This document shows, piece after piece, positions 13,798 through 22,607 of a DNA stretch of 37,592 nt (within the stretch, counting starts at the first letter, position 1; every line of letters starts with the position of its first letter). The position numbers were made by a program, and so were the translations under genes. The stretch is from Flavobacteriales bacterium (GTDB taxonomy: Bacteria; Bacteroidota; Bacteroidia; Flavobacteriales_D; Crocinitomicaceae): contig CANLIL010000025.1 in assembly GCA_947491305.1 (NCBI GenBank), positions 1 to 37,592 of the forward strand. The letters run 5' to 3'. Below the pieces are notes generated by a model. It saw only the letters and a program-made list of their open reading frames with translations, searched no databases and was not told the DNA's origin.

Positions 13798-16125
13798 TTA
13801 GAACTTAACTTGTAATTGAACCATAAAATTTCGGGGTGCCTGCACATCACCAGGACGCGTCACATATTCTGCGTTCAACAAATTGTTGGCGATGAATCCC
13901 AATCGGATGGAAGACGTTATTTTCCAACCGAAACGAGCATCAAAGACCAACGCACCTTTGTTATTTTCAGTTCTGTATTTTTTTAATCCTGGTAAAATCT
14001 GTGTTCCAGCTACTCCGTCCTCAAAAATAGCGTCAATATTTGACATGTAGCTCGCATAGCGCATTGAAAAACCGAAACTAATTTTTTTCCAGGTCGCTTC
14101 CACATCCGCTTTTGCTAAATGATTGAAGCGGTATTTTAAGAGTTGACTGTTTTCATCCGAAAAACTTAAGCGGTAAATGGAATCGTTGTTTAAGCTGATG
14201 GGATTCATGTAAGTATAACCGATTAAAGCAACCAATTCCACTTCCTTGATTTTTCCTTGGCTATTCATGGAGAATTCAAAGCCAGAAATCCGAGCTTTCT
14301 CCGCATTTTCTGCTCTAAATCCGAGCCATTTCATAATGTAATAGGGGTTGTTAGGATCTGTACTAGGTGTTGCGCCTGCTGGTAAATAATTTCCAAACGT
14401 AAATTCCATCATGTTATCGTATTCATTGATAAAGGCAGCAACATCAACCATCGCTTTCCACGTTCCAATTGGGAATAGTTGTTTGATTCCAATTTCAGCA
14501 GCCCAACCTGTTTCACGTTTTAAAGTTGGATTTGGAAACACATTCAATGCGCCAACAGAAGTAAATGTAAAACGTTCCGCTACAGAAGGATAGCGCACTC
14601 CTTGTCCTAAAGAAGCGCGAAGATGAGTTAATTTTGTAAGTGCATAATGTGCGCCAATTCTAAAAATTGGATATACGGGAGAAACGGTATTTTTCCCCAA
14701 TTTAAAATCTGAATCGCCTTGTTTTCCATCCATTTCAAAGTATTCCACCCGCACACCTGCTGTAAGATCCAGTTTTTTAATTTTTCGGTCGTATTGGGCA
14801 TAAAACGACCCATTTTTTGACACATGATTTCCAAATAAATTCGATAAAACATCGGATTGAATGTAACTAATACCAGTTGTTAATACACCTTTTTCTTGCC
14901 ATGATTTTTGAAATTGATAATCTGCCATGTTTACAATTGATCGTGTACTTTGTGAAGCATTGCTTAAATTGGTATTATCAACAGCATAAATCCGTGTTTT
15001 TAATGCATGCTTATTCGAAAAACGATCGGTATATTTTACGTAAGGATCAATGCTCAAACGCCAGCCTGTGTTGTAAGTTAAAGTAGAAGCTGCAATGCTT
15101 GTATCAGCACCACCACTTGGCGTATAAGCGAAGGTGTCACTTTGCCAAATGATAAAATTACCTGTTTTTTGTGCTTGAAAATTATAGCCGAGCCCAACTT
15201 TTAGTTTTTTAATTTTTTCAGGAAGGTAAAAAAATGTGCCACTAATTCTTGCCCGCGCTTCCGTTTCTCCTTGTCGGTACCCATCGTTTCGGAAGCCGTT
15301 TGCCGAAATGGTAAATCCAGTTTTTGCGTACATTTTTCCATAATACGCATCGATCTGTTGAAATTGTGGGTTGGACTTCCACCATTTTAAAGAAGAGCGT
15401 TGTGGATTATCGTAAAAACCGCTCATCACTTTTATGGAAGTTTCCCCTTTTTTAGTTGGTTCTTTTTCCGTTAACGAAATGATGCCGTTCAATGCGCCAC
15501 TTCCATATAAAACAGATGATGCGCCTTTCAAAATTTCAATTTGCGCCGCTTGTTCTAGTGGAATTGCATTCCACTTTGAGTCTCCAGCATCGCCGCTTAA
15601 AAGTGGCAATCCGTTCCAAACTAGCAACACGCGACTTCCAGCGCCGTAGGCAAATCCACTTCCTCCGCGAATACTCACTTGCCCATCCATGGCATAAACG
15701 CCTGGACTTTGGTCGACCGCTTGTTCTAAATCTGTGATTCCTTTATTGTCAATTAACTGAGGTTTAATAATTTCCATTGAAATGGGAATTTCTTCTATTT
15801 TTTGCGCTCTTTTTCCTGCGCTCACAACGATGCCAGATAATTGATTTATTTTCAATTTTACCACAATGTTTAAGGGTTCTTTGTTGGAATTAAACACCAT
15901 TGAATCTGTTTCAATAGAACGGTGACTCCACGTTATCGTACCTTTTTCTAAGGAAGTAGTAATGAAAAATTGCCCCGTTTTATCTGGCGATGTCACCAAT
16001 CCATTCGATAATTTTAATGTAATTGGAAATACCGCGTCTGGAAATTCAGCAATCGTTACTTTTCCTTGTAGTTGCCCAAAAGTTAAAAAAGGTAAAATGA
16101 AGCTCAATAAACTGATAAATTTCAT
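13798..16125 (-). CDS. TonB-dependent outer membrane receptor
   Basis: This 775-residue protein has a signal peptide (MKFISLLSFILPFLTFGQ). A short carboxypeptidase-regulatory-like domain follows at about 20-95. The plug domain runs from about 105 to 220, with IRGGSGFAYGAGSR and the KGASSVLYGSGALNGIISLTEK end. The C-terminal 22-strand barrel ends in an aromatic residue (QVKF). It imports a large substrate, such as a siderophore, cobalamin or another chelate, using TonB energy. The substrate cannot be told from sequence. There is no SusD partner, so a SusCD glycan uptake system is unlikely. The N-terminal extension is not the roughly 110-residue STN type. Confidence 0.93.
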   Translation of the reverse strand: MKFISLLSFILPFLTFGQLQGKVTIAEFPDAVFPITLKLSNGLVTSPDKTGQFFITTSLEKGTITWSHRSIETDSMVFNSNKEPLNIVVKLKINQLSGIVVSAGKRAQKIEEIPISMEIIKPQLIDNKGITDLEQAVDQSPGVYAMDGQVSIRGGSGFAYGAGSRVLLVWNGLPLLSGDAGDSKWNAIPLEQAAQIEILKGASSVLYGSGALNGIISLTEKEPTKKGETSIKVMSGFYDNPQRSSLKWWKSNPQFQQIDAYYGKMYAKTGFTISANGFRNDGYRQGETEARARISGTFFYLPEKIKKLKVGLGYNFQAQKTGNFIIWQSDTFAYTPSGGADTSIAASTLTYNTGWRLSIDPYVKYTDRFSNKHALKTRIYAVDNTNLSNASQSTRSIVNMADYQFQKSWQEKGVLTTGISYIQSDVLSNLFGNHVSKNGSFYAQYDRKIKKLDLTAGVRVEYFEMDGKQGDSDFKLGKNTVSPVYPIFRIGAHYALTKLTHLRASLGQGVRYPSVAERFTFTSVGALNVFPNPTLKRETGWAAEIGIKQLFPIGTWKAMVDVAAFINEYDNMMEFTFGNYLPAGATPSTDPNNPYYIMKWLGFRAENAEKARISGFEFSMNSQGKIKEVELVALIGYTYMNPISLNNDSIYRLSFSDENSQLLKYRFNHLAKADVEATWKKISFGFSMRYASYMSNIDAIFEDGVAGTQILPGLKKYRTENNKGALVFDARFGWKITSSIRLGFIANNLLNAEYVTRPGDVQAPRNFMVQLQVKF

Positions 16126-16256
16126 GCGTAGCAGTATATGTGTTTAAAAAAACTTATTCGGCTAAAATAGTATTTATTTTAATGAAAAAAAAGAAAGAAT
16201 AGAGATTGTAAATCCAAACTTATTTCATAAATTCAAGGTATACCAACTCAAAAAAA

Positions 16257-17357
16257 GTGGAAACTTCAACGTTAAAAAATCAAATTGCTTTAACATTATT
16301 GCATGGAATAGGGCCAGTAAAAGCCAAGTTATTAGTCGCAAAAATTGGTTCTTTGGAAGCTTTATTCTACGCGTCGCTTAGTACGCTGCATCATGAAACA
16401 GGTATCAGTAAAACTGTTCTTAAAAACATGAATCGTAAGGCGGCATTGGATCGTGCGTCTGGTGAAGTAGATTTTATTTTGAAAGAAGAATTAACGACGC
16501 ATTTTTATACTGAAATTAATTATCCACGTCGCTTAAAACAATGTGATGATGCGCCCTTATTGTTGTTTAGCAAGGGAAATTTTAACCCCAATCCAACACG
16601 TGTTATTGCAGTTGTAGGAACGCGAAACGCGACCAATTACGGTAAAAAAATCTGTGAAGATTTTATTCAGCATTTAGCAGGGTGCAAGTTACAAATTGTA
16701 AGTGGAATGGCTTATGGAATTGATATTTGTGCGCACACAGCTTCCGTTCGTAATCAATTGGAAACAGTTGGTGTTTTAGGGCATGGTTTGGATCGTTTGT
16801 ATCCAAGTGTTCATCGAAAAGTTGCAGAAAAAATGGTGGAACATGGCGGATTAATTTCAGAATATTTACCGGGGACAAATCCAGATCGGGAGAATTTTCC
16901 AATGCGCAATCGCATAGTTGCAGGCATGGTGGATGCGGTTGTCGTTATTGAAAGCAAAAAGTCGGGAGGTTCATTGATAACAGCAGATTTAGCGAATGAT
17001 TACAACAAAGATGTATTTGCATTTCCGGGCAATGTTGACCAAGTATATTCGGAAGGCTGCAATCGGTTGATTCAACAACAGAAAGCACATTTATTGGTGA
17101 GTGGCGAGCAATTTCTCAAAGAAATGAATTGGTTAGAAAGTCAACAAGCAACTACATTTCAGCGCAGTTGTTTTGTCGATTTATCGGAAGAAGAACAAGT
17201 AGTTTGTAATTTATTAAGTCGCACACAGGGTGAACACATCGATGTCTTAGCGATCCACACAAAAACACCTATTTCAAAAATGAATGTCTTGTTGTTTCAT
17301 TTAGAAATGAAAGGCGTGATTCAAGCGTTGCCGGGAAAAAAATACCAATTGATATAA
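16257..17357 (+). CDS. dprA: DNA-processing protein DprA
   Basis: DprA (Smf) loads RecA on incoming single-stranded DNA during natural transformation. The protein is 366 residues. It has an N-terminal helix-hairpin-helix segment (TLLHGIGPVKAKLLVAKIG) and then the Rossmann-like core (VVGTRNATNYG, VSGMAYGIDICAH, GHGLDRLYPSVH). Next come the conserved ENFPMRNRIVAG, SGGSLITA and PGNVDQVYSEGCN. A C-terminal winged-helix (DML1-like) domain begins at about residue 305. The start is GTG at 16257. No upstream in-frame ATG exists, and starting at the next ATG would remove the N-terminal domain. dprA stands alone here, with divergent and convergent neighbours. Confidence 0.96.
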   Translation: METSTLKNQIALTLLHGIGPVKAKLLVAKIGSLEALFYASLSTLHHETGISKTVLKNMNRKAALDRASGEVDFILKEELTTHFYTEINYPRRLKQCDDAPLLLFSKGNFNPNPTRVIAVVGTRNATNYGKKICEDFIQHLAGCKLQIVSGMAYGIDICAHTASVRNQLETVGVLGHGLDRLYPSVHRKVAEKMVEHGGLISEYLPGTNPDRENFPMRNRIVAGMVDAVVVIESKKSGGSLITADLANDYNKDVFAFPGNVDQVYSEGCNRLIQQQKAHLLVSGEQFLKEMNWLESQQATTFQRSCFVDLSEEEQVVCNLLSRTQGEHIDVLAIHTKTPISKMNVLLFHLEMKGVIQALPGKKYQLI

Positions 17358-17386
17358 AAAAAGGCCGTTCAATTTGAACAGCCTTT
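17356..17386 (-). terminator. Terminator between dprA and the small membrane protein gene
   Basis: The stem AAAGGC-c-GTTCA / TGAAC-a-GCCTTT (17360-17371 / 17375-17386) has one mismatch and a 3-base loop. On the minus strand it is followed by seven T's (17362-17356). It ends the minus-strand gene at 17405 and, with its A-rich left side, may also stop dprA transcripts weakly. Confidence 0.75.
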
Positions 17387-17404
17387 CGAATATAATTAGG
17401 TCAA

Positions 17405-17599
17405 TTATTTTAATTGATTTGGATCATTTTTTGCATTTTCGTTGAATTTCTTTTGCCAGTTTAACCAGTAAAATAAACCAACAAAACCAAGAACAATTAG
17501 TGAATAATTGAAAATATTACCTACATTTTCATAAAAACCAAATGTCCAATTTAAAAAATCACTTATTGCGTAAAATACCTTTGTTGAGCTCATCGTCAT
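17405..17599 (-). CDS. Small single-helix membrane protein (possible DUF6341)
   Basis: This 64-residue protein has one strong membrane helix at about 32-48 (YSLIVLGFVGLFYWLNW). It is followed by a hydrophilic tail, QKKFNENAKNDPNQLK. The helix ending YWLNWQKKFNE resembles the small Flavobacteriales family DUF6341, which has a similar Y-W-x-x-x-L-K-K-x-N motif and is sometimes mislabelled uracil phosphoribosyltransferase. I am only moderately sure of that match. The ATG at 17599 or the one at 17593 could be the start. It has its own terminator. The function is unknown. Confidence 0.65.
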   Translation of the reverse strand: MTMSSTKVFYAISDFLNWTFGFYENVGNIFNYSLIVLGFVGLFYWLNWQKKFNENAKNDPNQLK

Positions 17600-17661
17600 T
17601 AATTTTAATGGTACAAAGGAACTAAAAAATTTTATAAAAAATCAATTTTACGCTGAAAAAA

Positions 17662-18540
17662 TCAGTCGGCTGGTTCAATATGAATTAAAACATGCCCAAT
17701 TTGAGGTATTTTTTCTTTCAATGCATCTTTCAATGCGTGGGACAAATCGTGTCCTTGTTTCACTGAAATCGTTCCGTCAACAATCGCATGTAAATCAACA
17801 TGATACTGCATTCCCGCTTTGCGAATAAAGCATTTTTCTGTTGCAATGATTCCATCAACATCCAACGCGACTGATCGAATGGATTCAATGACATCATCGT
17901 ACACATGTTCATCCATAATTTCTCCCAAAGCGGGTCTAAAAATCAAATAACTGTTATACAAAATAAATCCTGATGCAAACAATGCCGCCCAATCATCAGC
18001 TGATTCGTAGCCCTTACCTAGGAATAACGCAATTGAAATTCCAATAAATGCGGCAATGGAAGTAATGGCGTCACTTCTATGGTGCCAAGCATCTGCTTTT
18101 AAAGAAGAACTGTTGGTGATTTTACTTTGCTGGATAACGATTCGATAGGAAATCTCTTTCCAAATGATAATTCCTCCCAATACATATAAGGTAAAAGGTC
18201 GTGGTAATTGATGCGGTGTTTGTATATTGATAATGCTTTCGTGTGCAATATAAACGGCTGAAAAAATTAAAAAACCTACGACTAAAAAGGTGATCAGTGG
18301 TTCTATGCGTCCATGTCCATATGGATGATTTTCATCCGCTGGGCGTTTTGCATAATTTAAGCCAAATAAAACTAAAAACGAGGCGAAAATATCAGCTGTA
18401 GACTCAATCGCATCTGCAATTAGCGCATAAGAATTTCCAAAAAAACCAGCAAACCATTTTAAGATTGCCAAAACCGTATTTCCGATGATACTGAAATAGG
18501 TTGCTTTTATCGCTTTTTGAGTATCTGCAGTTAATTTCAT
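17662..18540 (-). CDS. Cation diffusion facilitator (CDF) family transporter
   Basis: The protein is 292 residues with about six membrane helices. It is a proton-coupled divalent metal exporter of the inner membrane. Helix 2 carries the metal-site motif ADAIESTAD and the following loop HPYGHGRIEPL. Helix 5 carries ADAWHHRSDA, giving the second half of the transport site. The C-terminal cytoplasmic dimerisation domain (about 205-292) includes the closing VLIHIEP. Its variant DAxES..D motif is common in the bacterial subgroup whose substrates include iron, zinc and manganese; the metal cannot be fixed from sequence. The start overlaps the rsmA stop by 4 bases, so translation is probably coupled. 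Confidence 0.93.
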   Translation of the reverse strand: MKLTADTQKAIKATYFSIIGNTVLAILKWFAGFFGNSYALIADAIESTADIFASFLVLFGLNYAKRPADENHPYGHGRIEPLITFLVVGFLIFSAVYIAHESIINIQTPHQLPRPFTLYVLGGIIIWKEISYRIVIQQSKITNSSSLKADAWHHRSDAITSIAAFIGISIALFLGKGYESADDWAALFASGFILYNSYLIFRPALGEIMDEHVYDDVIESIRSVALDVDGIIATEKCFIRKAGMQYHVDLHAIVDGTISVKQGHDLSHALKDALKEKIPQIGHVLIHIEPAD

Positions 18541-19331
18541 TCAGAAACAGCTGTTCTGTCAATTTTTTCGACAGCTTGTGTTAGTTCGATAAAATCTTCA
18601 ACAGACAATCGCTCTGGACGCAAGGTTAAAAATGGATGGTCAAAGTTGGTGCCTCCAATTAATTGTTTGATTGAATTCCGAATTGTTTTTCTGCGTTGGT
18701 TGAAACTCATTTTAACCACTTGTATGAATAATTTCTCATTACAAGGAAAAGTTTCGCGTGAATTTCTTGTGCAACGAATCACACCTGATTTAACTTTTGG
18801 AGGCGGATTAAAAACATGCTCATCAACCGTGAAACAGTATTCAATATCATAAAATGCTTGCAATAAAACACTCATAATACCATACGTTTTTGTGCCGGGT
18901 TTTTCTGCAACGCGTTCCGCCACTTCTTTTTGAAACATTCCCATTATTTCAGGAATTTGATTTCTATGATCCAAGCATTTAAAAAGTATTTGCGTCGAAA
19001 TATTGTACGGGAAATTTCCAACGACTCCAAATGGCTCGTCGCCCATAATTTTCTTCAGGTCCATTTTTAAAAAATCGGCCTCAATGATTTTATCTTTTAA
19101 TTTAGGGTAATGGTTGTTTAGGTATGCAATTGAATCGCGGTCAATGTCCATTACATACAAATCGAGTTCTTCTCGTTGCAATAAAAAGTCAGTCAATGCA
19201 CCCATTCCAGGACCAATTTCCAGCACTTTTGAGCAGCCGTTGTGATTGCGGTATTGTGCGGCGATTTTCTGACAAATATTTTTATCCGTTAAGAAATGTT
19301 GACCTAAGTGTTTTTTAGCTTTAACTGCCAT
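18537..19331 (-). CDS. rsmA: 16S rRNA dimethyladenosine transferase (RsmA/KsgA)
   Basis: RsmA dimethylates two adjacent adenines in the 3' terminal helix of 16S rRNA during late small-subunit assembly. The 264-residue length is typical. Motifs are KKHLGQHFLTD at the start, the SAM-binding LEIGPGMGALTD, the acidic VMDIDRDS and the catalytic GNFPYNIS (motif IV N-F-P-Y). A C-terminal helical domain contains SFNQRRKTIRNS. The gene overlaps the DUF4286 gene upstream by one base and the CDF gene downstream by four, forming a tight three-gene operon. Confidence 0.96.
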   Translation of the reverse strand: MAVKAKKHLGQHFLTDKNICQKIAAQYRNHNGCSKVLEIGPGMGALTDFLLQREELDLYVMDIDRDSIAYLNNHYPKLKDKIIEADFLKMDLKKIMGDEPFGVVGNFPYNISTQILFKCLDHRNQIPEIMGMFQKEVAERVAEKPGTKTYGIMSVLLQAFYDIEYCFTVDEHVFNPPPKVKSGVIRCTRNSRETFPCNEKLFIQVVKMSFNQRRKTIRNSIKQLIGGTNFDHPFLTLRPERLSVEDFIELTQAVEKIDRTAVSE

Positions 19332-19642
19332 TATTTAAATTCTTCGATTAATGAAAGGGTTGTGCGAAATGCGGCAAATTTACCTTGATAACGCGCTGCA
19401 TGATCCTTTTGCAACAAAGGTGCGTGAATTTTTTGGTATTCATCCATTTTATCTTGACTAGGCGATAAATACATTACAGCATACGTCATTCCGCCTTCTT
19501 CTTCACCATGCACTCTTGAAATTCTACTTTCGATAAAACAGCCTGTTGCCATTACATCAGGAATATGATTTGTTCGCATCCAGGCCAACCAATCTTCCGC
19601 AATATGCGGGTCGATACTAACTGTAACATTGTATAAAATCAT
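19331..19642 (-). CDS. DUF4286-family protein
   Basis: This 103-residue protein resembles DUF4286, a ferredoxin-like small fold found widely in Bacteroidota. Motifs are MILYNVTVSID, the AEDWLAWMRTNHIPDVMATG helix and a late YQKIHAPLLQKDHAARYQGKF segment. No function is known. It is the first gene of the operon with rsmA and the CDF transporter. A near-consensus -7 element (TATCTTTA on the minus strand, 19647-19654) lies 4 bases upstream of the start codon, suggesting a short or absent leader. Confidence 0.88.
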   Translation of the reverse strand: MILYNVTVSIDPHIAEDWLAWMRTNHIPDVMATGCFIESRISRVHGEEEGGMTYAVMYLSPSQDKMDEYQKIHAPLLQKDHAARYQGKFAAFRTTLSLIEEFK

Positions 19643-19738
19643 GGTATAAAGATAGGAAATAGTAGAGTAATTTCGTTCAGAATCGCTTTGAAATTACGCG
19701 AATTCAACGAATTCAAGGATTCTTCAGTTAAAAATTCC

Positions 19739-19746
19739 TATTTTTG
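19739..19746 (+). promoter_or_regulatory. -7 promoter element (TATTTTTG) for the yicC operon
   Basis: It is an exact TAnnTTTG match 15 bases before the ATG at 19762. It overlaps the in-frame TTG at 19744, which makes that upstream start unlikely. Confidence 0.55.
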
Positions 19747-19761
19747 CAAAAAATATTCGCT

Positions 19762-20628
19762 ATGTTAATGTCCATGACAGGCTTCGGTAAAATTACTGGG
19801 AGTTTTGAAAGTAAAAAAGTATCGATTGAAATTCGTTCATTGAACAGTAAGTCATTGGATTTAAATGTCCGAATTGCATCGAATTACAGAGAATTAGAGT
19901 CTGAAATTCGAAAAATTGTTGGCGAAGAATTAGACCGCGGTAAAATCGATGTTTACATTAATTTAGACAGCACAGGCGACACAAAAAATTTCACCTTAAA
20001 TAAAGATTTAGCTAAAGCTTATTTCGAAGATTTGAAAGAAGTAAACGCTTTAATCAATGGCAAAACAGAAGATTATTTATCGCTGATTTTGCGCATGCCA
20101 GACATTTATAATAATGAACGTGAAGAGCTTTCAACGGAAGAGAAAACGTGGTTATTGGCACTGATGCGCGAAGCCTGTGGAAAGCTGAATGAATTTAGAC
20201 GCCAAGAAGGCGATGCTTTGGTGCAAGAATTTACGTTGCGAATCGAAGACATTCGTCGTTTATTATTGGAGGTTCCTAAGTATGAAGCAGAGCGTTTAGA
20301 AGTTGTAAGAGACAGAATGCGCAAAGGATTAGAAGAATTGGAAAACGGTCAACACGATCAAAATCGTTTGGAGCAAGAAATGATTTTTTACATCGAGAAA
20401 TTAGATGTTTCGGAAGAAAAAATGCGTTTGATGAACCACCTTGATTATTATATACAAACAATGAAGGTGCCGATGTCGGGTAAAAAATTAGGATTTATTT
20501 CACAAGAAATCGGTCGAGAAATTAACACATTAGGAAGTAAAAGTAACCACGCTGAAATGCAAAAATTAGTTGTGGACATGAAAGATAACCTTGAAAAAAT
20601 CAAGGAACAAATTCTTAACACGCTATAA
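19762..20628 (+). CDS. yicC: YicC-family endoribonuclease
   Basis: YicC-type proteins have been reported as endoribonucleases acting in RNA turnover. At about 288 residues, this one starts MLMSMTGFGKI, the near-universal family opening, and has the expected closing segment with GKKLGFISQEIGREINTLGSK and a final helix LEKIKEQIL. The upstream TTG at 19744 is rejected because it lies in the promoter. It is followed 12 bases later by gmk, a linkage conserved in many bacteria. It leads a four-gene operon (yicC, gmk, nadD, HAD phosphatase). Confidence 0.93.
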   Translation: MLMSMTGFGKITGSFESKKVSIEIRSLNSKSLDLNVRIASNYRELESEIRKIVGEELDRGKIDVYINLDSTGDTKNFTLNKDLAKAYFEDLKEVNALINGKTEDYLSLILRMPDIYNNEREELSTEEKTWLLALMREACGKLNEFRRQEGDALVQEFTLRIEDIRRLLLEVPKYEAERLEVVRDRMRKGLEELENGQHDQNRLEQEMIFYIEKLDVSEEKMRLMNHLDYYIQTMKVPMSGKKLGFISQEIGREINTLGSKSNHAEMQKLVVDMKDNLEKIKEQILNTL

Positions 20629-20640
20629 ATTAGTTCCGTC

Positions 20641-21213
20641 ATGAATGAATCAGGAAAATGCATTATTTTTTCAGCGCCTTCTGGAGCAGGGAAAACAACT
20701 ATTGTTCATGCATTGTTAGACGCAAATATTGGCTTAGAATTTTCTATTTCAGCATGTAGCAGAGCTCCTAGATCAAATGAAACGGATGGAAAAGACTATT
20801 ATTTTTTAGGGCTTGAAGGATTTAAACAAAAACTTGATGAAGACGCTTTTTTCGAATGGCAAGAAGTTTATACAGATAACTTTTATGGAACACTAAAATC
20901 AGAAATTGAACGTATTTGGTCGCACAATAAAACTGTTATTTTTGATGTTGATGTTATTGGCGGATTAAATTTAAAGCGGATGTTAGGCGATCAAGCATTG
21001 GCGATTTTTGTGCAGCCACCGAGTTACGAAGAATTGGAAAACCGTTTGCGTTATCGAAGCACAGAAACAGAAGATAAAATTCAACAACGCATGAAAAAGG
21101 CGCATCAAGAATTAGCAAGTGCCAAAGAATTTGATATTATTTTAGTGAACGATCAATTAGATCAAGCTATAGCAAAAGCGAAAGACATGGTTATTTCGTT
21201 TATAAAACAATGA
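20641..21213 (+). CDS. gmk: Guanylate kinase
   Basis: Gmk phosphorylates GMP to GDP with ATP in purine nucleotide synthesis. The protein is 190 residues, normal size. Features are the P-loop SAPSGAGKTT near residue 11, SACSRAPRSNETDGKDY in the GMP-binding region, EWQEVYTDNFYGT and the lid-region FVQPPSYEELENRLRYRSTE. The stop overlaps the nadD start by 4 bases. Confidence 0.97.
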   Translation: MNESGKCIIFSAPSGAGKTTIVHALLDANIGLEFSISACSRAPRSNETDGKDYYFLGLEGFKQKLDEDAFFEWQEVYTDNFYGTLKSEIERIWSHNKTVIFDVDVIGGLNLKRMLGDQALAIFVQPPSYEELENRLRYRSTETEDKIQQRMKKAHQELASAKEFDIILVNDQLDQAIAKAKDMVISFIKQ

Positions 21214-21827
21214 AAATAGGACTTTACTTCGGGACATTTAACCCCATTCATGTGGGACATTTGGTGATTGCTAATTACATGGCAGATTTCACTGAATTAG
21301 ATCAAGTATGGTTAGTTGTTTCACCGCAAAACCCTTTAAAAGATAAAGCGAGTTTATTGAGTGATTTACACCGTTTAGCCTTGGTGAAAGTTGCTATTGA
21401 TGATAATCCAAAATTGAGAGCTTCAGATATTGAATTTACCTTACCAAAACCAAGTTATACTGCTACAACATTAGCCTATTTAAAAGAACAGTATCCGCAA
21501 CATGAATTTGCAATAATTATGGGGGAAGATAATTTGAGAACCCTTCACAAATGGCATAATTACGAGCAAATTTTAAAAAATCATACCTTGTATGTTTACC
21601 CGCGTTTGCTGACGATACAAGAAGAACAAGAAGTGGGAACGATCAATAGCCATATTTCAAATGATTTTTCCAATGAAGGCAACGTTATCATTTGTGAGGA
21701 TGCGCCAGTCATGAAAGTGTCCGCAAGTTTTGTTCGAAATGCAATAAAAGAAGGAAAAGATGTGCGTTATTTATTAACCGAACCTGTTCATCGCTACATC
21801 AATGAAATGAATTTTTACAAGAAATAA
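21210..21827 (+). CDS. nadD: Nicotinate-nucleotide adenylyltransferase
   Basis: NadD makes nicotinic acid adenine dinucleotide from nicotinate mononucleotide and ATP, a late step of NAD synthesis. The protein is 205 residues. It has the nucleotidyltransferase opening LYFGTFNPIHVGHL, an internal PSYTATTLAYL, MGEDNLRTLHKWHNYEQI, and the C-terminal VSASFVRNAIKEGKDVRYLL that completes the ATP site. It overlaps gmk by four bases at its start and the HAD gene by one base at its end. Confidence 0.96.
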   Translation: MKIGLYFGTFNPIHVGHLVIANYMADFTELDQVWLVVSPQNPLKDKASLLSDLHRLALVKVAIDDNPKLRASDIEFTLPKPSYTATTLAYLKEQYPQHEFAIIMGEDNLRTLHKWHNYEQILKNHTLYVYPRLLTIQEEQEVGTINSHISNDFSNEGNVIICEDAPVMKVSASFVRNAIKEGKDVRYLLTEPVHRYINEMNFYKK

Positions 21828-22498
21828 TGGCAGCACCTGAATTAAAGCTTTCGGATTTTCAAGCGGTTATTTTTGACATGGACGGCGTTCTAATTGATTC
21901 TGAGCCCTTGTGGAAAATTGCAATGGAGGAGGTTTTTCATGCTATTGGGTCTAAATTAACGAAGCAAGATTTTCAAAAAACGGTTGGTTTGCGTCTGGAT
22001 GAGGTGATTCATTTTTGGTTTCACCACGAAGGTTGGAAAAATTGTACGCCTCAAGAAATTGAAGCGGCAATTGTAACTAAAATGTGTGACTTAATTTCAG
22101 AAACTGGTTGCCCATTGCCCGGCGTTTTAGCAACATTAGAATACATAAAATCTCAAGGAGTAAAAATTGGCTTAGCAACTTCATCCTACCGAATTCTCAT
22201 TGAAACGGTTTTAACGCAATTGAACATACATTCCTATTTCGATTTTACCCATTCTGCAGAAAACGAAGCGTTTGGTAAACCTCACCCAGCGGTTTATTTA
22301 TCCGTTGCAAATCATTTTAAAATTGAACCAACAAAATGCTTGGTGATTGAAGATTCATTGAATGGAATTATTTCTGGTAAAGCGGCAAAAATGAAGGTGG
22401 TTTGCATCCCTGAAAAAACACATCATCCAGAGCCAAAATTGATCCTTGCCGACTACCAATTTGATGATATGGAGAAATTTTTAATGGCAATAAAATAG
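21827..22498 (+). CDS. HAD-family sugar-phosphate phosphatase (HxpB/YniC-like)
   Basis: This 223-residue haloacid-dehalogenase superfamily hydrolase has all four motifs. FDMDGVLIDSEPLW contains the nucleophilic Asp and the general acid. ATSS is motif II, the Lys of FGKPHP is motif III, and IEDSLNG is motif IV. A helical cap between motifs I and II places it in subfamily IA, near E. coli HxpB/YniC (hexitol and 2-deoxyglucose 6-phosphate phosphatase) and beta-phosphoglucomutase. The ExxD-type phosphoglucomutase signature is not clear, so a phosphatase is more likely. The substrate is unknown. It is the last gene of the yicC operon. Confidence 0.88.
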   Translation: MAAPELKLSDFQAVIFDMDGVLIDSEPLWKIAMEEVFHAIGSKLTKQDFQKTVGLRLDEVIHFWFHHEGWKNCTPQEIEAAIVTKMCDLISETGCPLPGVLATLEYIKSQGVKIGLATSSYRILIETVLTQLNIHSYFDFTHSAENEAFGKPHPAVYLSVANHFKIEPTKCLVIEDSLNGIISGKAAKMKVVCIPEKTHHPEPKLILADYQFDDMEKFLMAIK

Positions 22499-22542
22499 GC
22501 TATAACTGTAACTAGATGTTTACCAGTAAAATAGCCTTATTT
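22493..22542 (+). terminator. Possible weak terminator after the yicC operon
   Basis: AAATAGGCTAT (22493-22503) pairs with ATAGCC-t-TATTT (22531-22542) with a one-base bulge and a 27-base loop. The stop codon lies inside the left arm. There is only a mixed T/A stretch after the stem, so activity is uncertain. Confidence 0.3.
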
Positions 22543-22607
22543 ATATGAAATCTAAATAAGCTTTTTTGACATTTATATGACAATTCTTCCTCTAGAAGTT
22601 TGCAAAT